Part shown: in pieces, positions 51,830-59,569 of the stretch
Layout of the letters: each line of letters opens with the position of its first letter
Numbering within the stretch: position 1 is the stretch's first letter
Assembly: GCF_021341785.1 (NCBI RefSeq)
Contig: NZ_JAJTTF010000005.1
Span: 124,001 to 188,000 of the forward strand
Direction: 5' to 3'
Length of the DNA stretch: 64,000 nt
Source of the DNA: Microbacterium sp. Au-Mic1
GTDB lineage: Bacteria > Actinomycetota > Actinomycetes > Actinomycetales > Microbacteriaceae
Notes under the pieces: generated by a model
Told to the model about the DNA's origin: nothing
The model's input: only the letters and a program-made list of their open reading frames with translations
The model's database searches: none
Program-made: the position numbers and the translations under genes

Positions 51830-52794
51830 CCGCCCTGCTCGACGTCACCGGCCTGGAACGCCACTTCGAGGGTGTGCGCGCCGTCGACGGCGTCTCGTTC
51901 CAGGTGCGGCCGCACGAGGTCGTCTCGATCATCGGACCCAACGGATCCGGCAAGACCACCACGCTCAACCTCGTCACCGGCACCATCCCCGCGCACGGCG
52001 GCACGATCGCGCTGGACGGCACCCGCATCGACCACGCGAAGACCGTGGACATCGCGGAGCACGGGATCGCGCGCACCTTCCAGAACGGCCGCGTGTTCGC
52101 GACGCTCTCGGTCGCCGACAACATCGAGGTGGGGATCCACTCGCAGCTGCACGCGCACCGGCCGTTCCGGCGGCTCTCGCACGTCTTCCTGCTGCGCTGG
52201 ATCCCGCTGCTCGCCGAGCTGTTCGTCGCGATCTTCGGCACCCCGGCCGCCCGGCGGGAGCGCGCCGAGATCGCCCGGATCATCGACCTGGAGGTCGACC
52301 GGTTCGAGGCTCGGCTCGGCCCGCGGCGCGACGACCCGGCGTACACGCTGAGCTACGCGAACCGCCGGCGCACCGAGATCGCCCGCGCGCTCGCGCTGCA
52401 GCCGAAGCTGCTCGTGCTCGACGAGCCGACCGCCGGCATGAACCAGTCCGAGACCGCCGAGGTGCTCGCGCAGCTGCTCGAGCTGAAGGCCGCGGGGCAG
52501 GCGATCCTCCTCGTCGAACACAAGCTCGATCTCGTGATGACGGTCTCCGACCGGGTCATCGTCATGGACGGGGGCCGGATCATCGCCGAGGGCGACCCGC
52601 AGAGCGTGCGCACCGACCCCGCCGTGATCGAGGCCTATCTCGGCCGGCGGCGGGAAGCCCCCGCTTCGGCGCCGGGGTCGTTGCGCGAGGACGCCGGGGC
52701 CGTTTCTCCTTCGGGGTCGTTGAGCGAGGACGAGCGAAGCGAGACCGAGACGAAACGCAGTGATCTCGAGACCGGCGAGGAGGGATCCGCATGA
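51826..52794 (+). CDS. ABC transporter ATP-binding protein (LivG) with repeat-derived C-terminal extension
   Basis: 322 residues. Walker A GPNGSGKTT near residue 38, signature in LSYANRRRTEIARALA (degenerate, as in LivG), Walker B LLVLDEPTAGMN and switch His in VEHKLDLVM. The family core ends near EAYLGRRRE. About 50 extra residues rich in Ser, Glu and Asp follow, encoded by a REP-like sequence. The extension is probably disordered and harmless. Overlaps livF by four bases. Confidence 0.92.
   Translation: MTALLDVTGLERHFEGVRAVDGVSFQVRPHEVVSIIGPNGSGKTTTLNLVTGTIPAHGGTIALDGTRIDHAKTVDIAEHGIARTFQNGRVFATLSVADNIEVGIHSQLHAHRPFRRLSHVFLLRWIPLLAELFVAIFGTPAARRERAEIARIIDLEVDRFEARLGPRRDDPAYTLSYANRRRTEIARALALQPKLLVLDEPTAGMNQSETAEVLAQLLELKAAGQAILLVEHKLDLVMTVSDRVIVMDGGRIIAEGDPQSVRTDPAVIEAYLGRRREAPASAPGSLREDAGAVSPSGSLSEDERSETETKRSDLETGEEGSA
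52676..52757. repeat. REP-like repeat inside the 3' end of livG
   Basis: 52713-52757 reads GGGGTCGTTGAGCGAGGACG, then AGCGAAGCGAGACCGAGACG and AAACG. This closely resembles the GGTCGTTGAGCGAGCGAAGC family of interspersed repeats that I recall from Microbacterium genomes. A partial copy, GGGGTCGTTGCGCGAGGACG, begins at 52674. Normally intergenic, here it is translated. Confidence 0.6.
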
Positions 52795-53516
52795 CCGCCC
52801 TGCTGAGCCTGGACGCGCTGGACGTCTACTACGGCCCGTTCCACGCGCTGCGCGGAGTGTCGATCGAGGTCGGCGAGGGCGAGATCGTGTCGCTGCTGGG
52901 CGGCAACGCCTCGGGCAAGTCCACGACCATGAAGTCGATCCTGGGGCTGAACAAGGTCAAGGACGGGCGGATCCGGTTCGCGGGCGACGACATCACGCAC
53001 CGCTCCACCGCGCGGCGGGTGCGGACGGGCATCGCCAGCGTGCCCGAGGCGCGACGGGTCTTCCCGCAGATGACCGTGGACGAGAACCTCTACGCCGGCG
53101 CCTACACGCGCCGCGACCGCGCCGGGATCGCCGAGGACATCGAGCGGATGCGGGAGCACTTCCCGCGGCTCGCCGAGCGCCGCCGGCAGGAGGCGGGAAC
53201 GCTCTCCGGCGGCGAGCAGCAGATGCTCGCGTTCGCCCGGGCGCTGATGAGCCGGCCGAGGCTCATCTGCATGGACGAGCCGACGATGGGACTCTCGCCC
53301 AAGCTCGTCGACCAGGTGCTCGACGAGATCGCACGGCTCAACCGTGAGCTCGGCGTGGCCGTGCTCCTCGTGGAACAGCAGGCGGAACTCGCTCTGTCGA
53401 TCGCGTCGCGCGGCTACGTGCTGGCGACGGGCGAGATCGTCGCCGAGGGCTCGGCGCAGGAACTGCTGCACGATCCCCGTATTCAAGAGGCCTACCTCGG
53501 AAGGAGCGGTTCATGA
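52791..53516 (+). CDS. ABC transporter ATP-binding protein (LivF)
   Basis: 241 residues, full length. Walker A is GGNASGKST near residue 38, with Ala-Ser in place of the usual Gly-Ala. Q-loop region SVPEARRVFPQMTVDENLYA, signature TLSGGEQQMLAFARALM, Walker B LICMDEPTMGLSP. It makes the second ATPase of the transporter. Starts within the stop of livG and overlaps the monooxygenase gene by four bases. Confidence 0.94.
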   Translation: MTALLSLDALDVYYGPFHALRGVSIEVGEGEIVSLLGGNASGKSTTMKSILGLNKVKDGRIRFAGDDITHRSTARRVRTGIASVPEARRVFPQMTVDENLYAGAYTRRDRAGIAEDIERMREHFPRLAERRRQEAGTLSGGEQQMLAFARALMSRPRLICMDEPTMGLSPKLVDQVLDEIARLNRELGVAVLLVEQQAELALSIASRGYVLATGEIVAEGSAQELLHDPRIQEAYLGRSGS

Positions 53517-54607
53517 CCGCACAGACCCCGTCCTCGTCCGGCCCGGATCGCGGATCCGGCCCTCGGCTCGGATTCTTCACGCGGGTGCTCGACGCCGCGC
53601 CGCCCATCGAACGTTACCGGCTGGCGCTCGAGCAGATCCGCACCGCGGAGCGGCTCGGCTTCGATACCGCGTGGGTGGCGCAGCACCATTTCCACGAGGA
53701 CGAGGGCGGCCTGCCCTCGCCGTTCGTCTTCCTGGCGCACGCCGCCGCGCAGACCACCGGCATCGTTCTCGGCACCAGCATCGTGACGCTGCCGCTGGAG
53801 GAGCCGCTGCGCGTGGCGGAGGATGCCGCCGTGCTGTCGCTGCTCAGTGACGGACGCTTCGAGCTCGGCGTCGGCAGCGGCGGCACCCCCAACTCCTTCC
53901 CGCCGTTCGGACACGACCCCAAGGAGCGCGGCGTGATCTACGGCCGGCACCTCGCGCGCCTGCACGAGGCGCTGCGCGGGGACGAGCTCACCGCTGACGG
54001 CGGCAGGCTGTACCCGGCGGCGCCCGAGGTGCTCGACACGCTCTGGCAGGCCACGTTCTCGCCCGAGGGCGCGGCCCGGATCGGAGCCGCAGGATCCGGC
54101 CTCATGCTCTCGAAGTCGCAGCCGCACACGGCCGGATCCGGTCTCACCGCGCTCGCCGACACCCAGCGGCTCGTGATCGACGCCTACCAGGCGGCGCTTC
54201 CGGACGGCGTCGCGCCGCGCACGTTCGCCTCGCGCGGGCTGGTCGTGGTCGACGACGAGGCCGACGTCCCGGCGCTGCTGGCGCGCGGCATCGAGCGCTC
54301 TCTGCCCGCGGCCCGGCCGATGGGGATCACGGTGCCGGGCGGAGCGAGCGACGACGAGCTGCGGATCCTGTTCGACCTGCACATCGGCACGCCCGAGCAG
54401 ATCATCGAGGAGCTCGCGCAGGACCACGTGCTCGCCTCGGCCACCGACATCGTGTTCCAGTCGCACCCGGTCGACCCGCCGCACGACGTGCTGCTGCGCT
54501 CGCTCGAGCTCATCGCGACCGAGGTCGCCCCGGCGCTGGGCTGGAGCCGGGCCGGATCCGCCCCCGACCTCTTCGCCCCGGCCATCGCAGAGGAGAGCCA
54601 TGTCTGA
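53513..54607 (+). CDS. FMN-dependent luciferase-like monooxygenase
   Basis: 364 residues of the bacterial luciferase TIM-barrel family. LGFFTRVLDAAPPIERYRLA, LGFDTAWVAQHHFHEDEGGL (the family HH motif), GIVLGTSIVTLPLEEPLRVA and LGVGSGGTPNSFPPFG are visible. This looks like the KPN_01858-type subgroup (TIGR04027, from memory), which travels with CMD-domain proteins and a transporter. It would oxidise an imported compound with O2 and reduced FMN. Overlaps livF and the next gene. Confidence 0.88.
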   Translation: MTAQTPSSSGPDRGSGPRLGFFTRVLDAAPPIERYRLALEQIRTAERLGFDTAWVAQHHFHEDEGGLPSPFVFLAHAAAQTTGIVLGTSIVTLPLEEPLRVAEDAAVLSLLSDGRFELGVGSGGTPNSFPPFGHDPKERGVIYGRHLARLHEALRGDELTADGGRLYPAAPEVLDTLWQATFSPEGAARIGAAGSGLMLSKSQPHTAGSGLTALADTQRLVIDAYQAALPDGVAPRTFASRGLVVVDDEADVPALLARGIERSLPAARPMGITVPGGASDDELRILFDLHIGTPEQIIEELAQDHVLASATDIVFQSHPVDPPHDVLLRSLELIATEVAPALGWSRAGSAPDLFAPAIAEESHV

Positions 54608-55187
54608 TCTCATCGACGACCTCGTCGGCATCGGCCCTGGCAGCGCGCTCGACGCGCTGCGCGCCAAGCGGCCCGTGGCACGCAGCGACGCCCAGGCGAC
54701 GTACGACGGGCTCATCACGGCACCCACCGACCTCGCCCGGGCGACCGCGGCGGAGCGCGCGGCACTGGGCTACTGGGTCGCCGCGCTCAGCCGCGCGCAG
54801 GGCCTCGCCGACCACTACCGGGTGCTGCTGGATGACGCCGATCCCGGGCTGACCGCCGCGATCGCGGCGGCGTTGCCCGGTGCGGTGACGACCGGTCCGT
54901 ACGGGGCGTACCCGGAGGGGCCTCTGAGCGTCGAGGACGAGGACGGCCCGCATTGGGTCGCGCCTCCGGCTCTCCGCGCCGCAACGGGGGAGCGGCTCGC
55001 CGCGGCCCTCGAGCATGCGCATCTGCTCACCTACCGTCCCCGCGACGCCAGCCCGGACACGCTGCAGACGCTGCTCGACGCGGGCTGGAGCACCGACGGC
55101 GTCGTGACCGTGTCGCAGCTCGTCGCGTTCACCCACTTCCAGCTCCGTGTGATCGCGGGGCTCAGCGTGCTCAAGGAGACGATCTGA
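54600..55187 (+). CDS. CMD-domain protein (Avi_7170-like)
   Basis: 195 residues, helical, related to carboxymuconolactone decarboxylase/AhpD proteins but without their CxxC. Segments LIDDLVGIGPGSALDALRAK, TAAERAALGYWVAALSRAQG and VSQLVAFTHFQLRVIAGLS. It matches the CMD protein (TIGR04029, from memory) that accompanies this monooxygenase subgroup. Overlaps the monooxygenase by 8 bases. Activity unknown. Confidence 0.8.
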   Translation: MSDLIDDLVGIGPGSALDALRAKRPVARSDAQATYDGLITAPTDLARATAAERAALGYWVAALSRAQGLADHYRVLLDDADPGLTAAIAAALPGAVTTGPYGAYPEGPLSVEDEDGPHWVAPPALRAATGERLAAALEHAHLLTYRPRDASPDTLQTLLDAGWSTDGVVTVSQLVAFTHFQLRVIAGLSVLKETI

Positions 55188-55188
55188 C

Positions 55189-55803
55189 ATGGCAGAGCTG
55201 GTTCTTCGTCACCCCGAGGTGACCCCGCCGCACGTGTTCACGCAGGAGGAGCTCGGCTGGGTGCCGTGGCTCGAGCCGAAGCCCGAGGCCGAGCTGACCG
55301 ACGACGACTACACGGCCCTCGTCGAGCGCTCCCGGGCCGCCAGCCCGTACTTCCGACTGCTGGTGCGCGATCCCGTCGTGCTGGGAGCCCGGACCCGTGC
55401 CGACAACGACATCTTCTACAACACCGACGCCGGTCTCGGCCGGGCCGAGCGGGAGATCTCCGCCGCCGCGGCCTCGCGCGTCAACGGCTGCCTGTTCTGC
55501 GCCTCCGTGCACTCGCGGTTCGCGACGATCCAGGCGCCCTCGCGCCGAGACGACGTGCAGCGCCTGCTGGACGAGGGCATCGACGGCGCGCAGGACGAGC
55601 GCTGGACCGCGATCATCGAGGCCGCGGCGGCGCTGACGGCCACCCCGTCGCGGTTCGGCGCCGCGCACGTCGAGGCGCTGCGCGCGGCGGGCCTGGACGA
55701 TCAGGCGATCGTCGACGTGGTGCAGAGCGCGTCGTTCTTCAACTGGGCCAACCGCCTCATGCTGTCGCTCGGCGAACCGACGCCCCCGGCGCCGAAGGCC
55801 TGA
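55189..55803 (+). CDS. Alkylhydroperoxidase-domain protein (Avi_7169-like)
   Basis: 204 residues with the AhpD catalytic pattern NGCLFCASVHSRF (CxxCxxxH). EEREIS-like helix region GLGRAEREISAAAASR and the ending VVQSASFFNWANRLMLSLGE are also present. Fits the TIGR04030-type partner of the monooxygenase and CMD proteins. May reduce a peroxide formed by the monooxygenase. Starts one base after the CMD gene; last gene of the operon. Confidence 0.85.
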   Translation: MAELVLRHPEVTPPHVFTQEELGWVPWLEPKPEAELTDDDYTALVERSRAASPYFRLLVRDPVVLGARTRADNDIFYNTDAGLGRAEREISAAAASRVNGCLFCASVHSRFATIQAPSRRDDVQRLLDEGIDGAQDERWTAIIEAAAALTATPSRFGAAHVEALRAAGLDDQAIVDVVQSASFFNWANRLMLSLGEPTPPAPKA

Positions 55804-55817
55804 CCCGGCCCCGTCGC

Positions 55818-57131
55818 CTACTTCTTCTGCGGGGCGAACGGCGTGCCCAGCGTCGTGGCCAGGGCCTGGAAGATCCGGGTCGCGGGGGAGCTGCACGGCA
55901 GGTCGGTCGGGTTGTCCGTCAGGGTGCGGGCATCGCTCGGGCAGTCGCCGGAGGGGATGTCGCTGTTCACCATGGTGACGATCGTGGTGTCGTCCTTGGT
56001 GCTGTAGAACATGGCCGTGTTGTAGCCCGGAAGCTCGCCGGTGTGGCCGACCCAGCCGTTCTGGCAGCCCCAGCCGATGCCGTATCCGCCGTTGCCGTGG
56101 CCGTTGAACTCGCGGAACGACGTGAGCCGCTCGATCTGGTCCTTCGCCGGCACGAGTCCCGCTCCGGTCGCCTCGGCCCGCCCGTACGTCAGCAGGTCCT
56201 GTGCGCTGGAGATGAGCTCGCCGGCGGTCCAGCCCCAGGACGGGTTCCAGTTCGAGGTGTTCGCCGGGTCCTGCGGGGTGCCATGGCCGCCCTGCAGAGT
56301 GAAGCCCTGCGCGTGCGGATCCGGGAACGCGGCGGAGCCGGCGGGGAAGATCGTGTGCGTCAGGCCCAGCGGAGTGAGGATCTTCTCCGCGAGCACATCC
56401 TGATAGCTCTTGCCCGTCACCTTCTGGATCACCAGGCCCAGCAGGATCGTGTTGGTGTTCGAGTAGTCGAACGCGGTCCCGGGGGCGAAGTCCTGGGGCG
56501 GGAGCGAGATGCCGGCCTTGAGCAGCTCCTCCGGCTTCCAGACCCGGTCCGGCTCGGAGAAGAAGATCTTCTGCCAGGCCTCGTCCTTCGTGTAGCTCGT
56601 CACGGAGCTCGTCATGTCCGCCAGCATGCGGATGGTGACCTCGTCGCCGCGCGGCACGCCGTCGACGTACCGAGAGATGGTGTCATCGAGGCTCAGCGTG
56701 CCCTCGGCGGCGAGCTGCATCGTGAGGGTGCCGGTGAAGGTCTTGGTGATGGATCCGACGCGCTGGTAGATGTCGGTCGTCATCGGCGTTCCGGTGGCCG
56801 GATCCGCCACGCCGTACGCCTTCAGGAACAGCCCCTTCGGCGACTGCACGGCCACGACCGCACCCTTTGCCGAGGTCTGCGCGAACGCCTCCTGGGCGGC
56901 CTTGTCGATCGTCGTGGTCAGATCGTCCGGAAGCGCCGAGGTCGGCAGGTCCGCGGTGCGGGCCACCACCGCCGACGGATCGGCGACGCAGGTCGAGACC
57001 GCCGGCACCGTGGATGAGGGGGTTCCGGAGCCCGTGGAGGCGGGGCCGGTCGAGGGCTGAGCGGAGCAGCCCGCGAGCACGAGCAGGGCGGCCGCGAGCG
57101 CGAGCGGCTTCGCGAGACGGGCGGTGACCAT
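55818..57131 (-). CDS. Serine hydrolase lipoprotein, beta-lactamase/D-Ala-D-Ala carboxypeptidase family
   Basis: 437 residues. Lipobox LAGC (Cys22), a Ser/Thr/Pro linker, then the class C-like fold: SITK at 127-130, YSN in FDYSNTN and HTG in VGHTGELPGYN. Two further Cys pairs (SGDCPSDA and LPCSSP, GWGCQN) suggest disulfides. Probable cell-wall peptidase or esterase, held outside the membrane. A paralogue of similar length lies in the opposite direction from 57568. Confidence 0.9.
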   Translation of the reverse strand: MVTARLAKPLALAAALLVLAGCSAQPSTGPASTGSGTPSSTVPAVSTCVADPSAVVARTADLPTSALPDDLTTTIDKAAQEAFAQTSAKGAVVAVQSPKGLFLKAYGVADPATGTPMTTDIYQRVGSITKTFTGTLTMQLAAEGTLSLDDTISRYVDGVPRGDEVTIRMLADMTSSVTSYTKDEAWQKIFFSEPDRVWKPEELLKAGISLPPQDFAPGTAFDYSNTNTILLGLVIQKVTGKSYQDVLAEKILTPLGLTHTIFPAGSAAFPDPHAQGFTLQGGHGTPQDPANTSNWNPSWGWTAGELISSAQDLLTYGRAEATGAGLVPAKDQIERLTSFREFNGHGNGGYGIGWGCQNGWVGHTGELPGYNTAMFYSTKDDTTIVTMVNSDIPSGDCPSDARTLTDNPTDLPCSSPATRIFQALATTLGTPFAPQKK

Positions 57132-57332
57132 GTCGGGGCTCCTTCGGGCAGATCGATCCTTCCCTCAGAGGAGACTCTGGCACCCGCGGCATCCGGGAGG
57201 AATAGACGTAGGCCCATTCCGGCGCCCGCCCGACCCGGGGAGACTTGTGGTCGCATGGGGATGCTCGAGGGGGGAGACGAGGGTCGGATCCGCACGCGCG
57301 GTGGACCGATGTGCGCGACGAGGAGGCTCACG

Positions 57333-57563
57333 ATGGCGACAGAGGCCGAGGTGCGGCGGGGAGCGACGATGCTCGTGCGCACCTCACAGGGCGACATCAC
57401 CGCGACCTTCGGCGTGACGAAGCGGCACGGATCCGCCCCCGTTTCTCCCGACGACCCCTTCCGGATCGGCTCCGACCCGAACGCGATGACCGGGACCGCC
57501 GGCGCGCGCCCGCCCGCGGCCACGATCACCATATCGCCCATGAAGCGCATCTACGGAGGTTGA
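57333..57563 (+). CDS. Small protein of unknown function
   Basis: 76 residues from an ATG preceded by GAGGAGGCTCACG, a good site. The sequence, MATEAEVRRGATMLVRTSQG to TITISPMKRIYGG, has no recognised domain, signal or helix. It stops four bases before the start of the second serine hydrolase, so it would be co-transcribed with it. It could be a leader ORF rather than a functional protein. Confidence 0.45.
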   Translation: MATEAEVRRGATMLVRTSQGDITATFGVTKRHGSAPVSPDDPFRIGSDPNAMTGTAGARPPAATITISPMKRIYGG

Positions 57564-57567
57564 GACG

Positions 57568-58875
57568 ATGGCGTCCTCCCGCACTGTCCCACAAGTCCTG
57601 CGCCGCGCGCTCGCGCTCGCCGCGGTCACCGGCGCTCTCGTCCTGGCCGGCTGCTCCGGTCCGTCCGGCGCCGCGCCCGGCACGGCCTCGCCGTCGCGGT
57701 CCGCGACCCCGGCGGCGGCCGGATGCGTCGCGGATCCGGCCAGGACCATCGCCGCGAAGCCCGGCGCGAAGACGATGTCCGCGCTGCCCGCGGAGACCGT
57801 CGCCGCGCTCGACGCCGCGGCGGCGAAGGCCTTCGCCCTCGGTGCCTCCCCGGGCGCGGTCGTGGGGGTCCGCACGCCCGAGGGCACCTGGACCAAGGCC
57901 TACGGGAACGCCGATCTGGCCGGGACACCGATGCAGGTCGGCATGCACACCCGCATCGCCTCGCTCACGAAGATGTACACGGCGACGATCGTGCTGCAGC
58001 TCGCGCAGGAGGGCAGGCTCGCGCTCGACGACACCATCGGGACGTATGTGGACGGCATCCCGAACGGCGACACCATCACGCTCACGCAGCTCGCCGACAT
58101 GACCAGTGGGATCGCGAGCTACACCATGAACGACAAGCTCCTGGCGAAGTACTTCGCGGATCCGACCGCCGTCTACACGCCCGAGGAGGTCATCGCCGCG
58201 GGCGCCGCCGTCTCGCCCTTGTTCCCTCCCGGTGAGGGCTTCGCCTATTCGAACACGAACACGGTGCTGCTCGGGAAGGTGATCGAGAAGGTGACGGGGC
58301 AGGACGTCGGCGCCCTCATGCAGTCGCGGATCTTCGACCCGCTGCACCTGGCGAACACCTCGTGGCCCGGGACCTCGGCCGCGCTGCCCGAGCCGTACGC
58401 CCGCGGGTACACGCTGAACGGGAACAGCGCGACCCCGGACGCCCCGGCCGACTCCACGGACTGGAACCCGTCTTGGAGCTTCACAGCCGGCGAGATCATC
58501 TCGGACATCGACGATCTGCTGACCATGGGCCGCGCGCTGGGCACCGGGCAGGGGCTGGTCGACGCCAAGACCCAGACTCTGCGGCTGACGTCGTTCTCGG
58601 ACATCGGCTACGGCTTCGGGTTGAGCTGCTCGCAGGGGTGGGTCGGGCACACCGGCGACCTCGCCGGCTACAACACTTCGCTCTTCTACGACACGGCGAC
58701 GGACACCACGGTCGCGGTGCAGACCAACAGCGACATCGCGTCGGGCGGCTGCACGACCTCGCCCACGCTCACCGATGATCCCGGGGACGCCATCTGCCAG
58801 ACGCCCGCCGTGCGGCTCCTGGTCGCACTCACCGGTGAGCTCGGCACCGCCTACGTCCCGCCGCCCCGGAAGTGA
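57568..58875 (+). CDS. Serine hydrolase lipoprotein, paralogue of the divergent gene
   Basis: 435 residues, clearly related to the divergent 437-residue protein along the whole length. Lipobox LAGC (Cys29), SLTK at 132-135, YSN in FAYSNTN and HTG in VGHTGDLAGYN; Cys in LSCSQG, SGGCTTS and AICQTP match the partner. Same predicted role: extracytoplasmic carboxypeptidase/esterase. ATG at 57568 follows GGAGGTTGAG. Confidence 0.9.
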   Translation: MASSRTVPQVLRRALALAAVTGALVLAGCSGPSGAAPGTASPSRSATPAAAGCVADPARTIAAKPGAKTMSALPAETVAALDAAAAKAFALGASPGAVVGVRTPEGTWTKAYGNADLAGTPMQVGMHTRIASLTKMYTATIVLQLAQEGRLALDDTIGTYVDGIPNGDTITLTQLADMTSGIASYTMNDKLLAKYFADPTAVYTPEEVIAAGAAVSPLFPPGEGFAYSNTNTVLLGKVIEKVTGQDVGALMQSRIFDPLHLANTSWPGTSAALPEPYARGYTLNGNSATPDAPADSTDWNPSWSFTAGEIISDIDDLLTMGRALGTGQGLVDAKTQTLRLTSFSDIGYGFGLSCSQGWVGHTGDLAGYNTSLFYDTATDTTVAVQTNSDIASGGCTTSPTLTDDPGDAICQTPAVRLLVALTGELGTAYVPPPRK

Positions 58876-58903
58876 CGCCCGGGCCCTTGGGGATGGATCC
58901 GCC

Positions 58904-59569
58904 TCAGCGGTACTCCTCCGCGACCGAGGCGAGGAACCGCAGCACGGCGAGCACGCGGCGGTGGTCGTCGCCGTCGACGGACAGCCCGAGCGCGGTGTAG
59001 ATGTGCGAGGTGTGCTGCACGACGGCCTTCTCGGAGAGGAACAGGTCCGTCGCGATCCGCGCGTTGCTGCGGCCCTCCGCCATGAGCGAGAGCACCTCGA
59101 GCTGGCGCGGCGTGAGCGAGCCGACGGCTCCGCTCGCGCGGCTCGCCCGGGTGACCAGCACCGAGACGACCTCGGGATCCAGCGCCGTGCCGCCCGCGGC
59201 CACCCGGCGCAGATCGGCGGTGAACGTGGTGACGTCCGCGATCCGCTGCTTGAGCAGATACCCGAAGCCCCCGCTGTTCTGGTCGAGCAGCTCCGTCGCG
59301 TAGCGGCGCTGCACGTACTGCGAGAGCACGACGACCGGGATCCGGGGATGCGCCTCGCGGATCCGCAGCGCGGCGATCAGCCCCTCATCGGTGTGCGTCG
59401 GGGGCATGCGGATGTCGGTGATCACCAGCTCCGGCGCGAGCAGCTCGACCTGCTCGAGCAGCGCCTCGGCGTCGCCGACGGCCGCCACGACCTCGAACCC
59501 GTCCTGTGCGAGCAGGTGCCGCAGGCCCTCGCGCAGCAGCACCTCGTCCTCGCCGATCATCACGCGCAT
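58904..59569 (-). CDS. LuxR/NarL family response regulator
   Basis: 221 residues. Receiver with Asp52 in LVITDIRMPPTHTDEG, C-terminal LuxR HTH (LTPRQLEVLSLMAEGRSNAR, then FLSEKAVVQHTSHIYTALGL). ATG at 59569 lies 10 bases inside the end of the kinase gene, so the pair is co-translated. Targets unknown; the convergent lipoprotein gene ends 28 bp away. Confidence 0.92.
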   Translation of the reverse strand: MRVMIGEDEVLLREGLRHLLAQDGFEVVAAVGDAEALLEQVELLAPELVITDIRMPPTHTDEGLIAALRIREAHPRIPVVVLSQYVQRRYATELLDQNSGGFGYLLKQRIADVTTFTADLRRVAAGGTALDPEVVSVLVTRASRASGAVGSLTPRQLEVLSLMAEGRSNARIATDLFLSEKAVVQHTSHIYTALGLSVDGDDHRRVLAVLRFLASVAEEYR

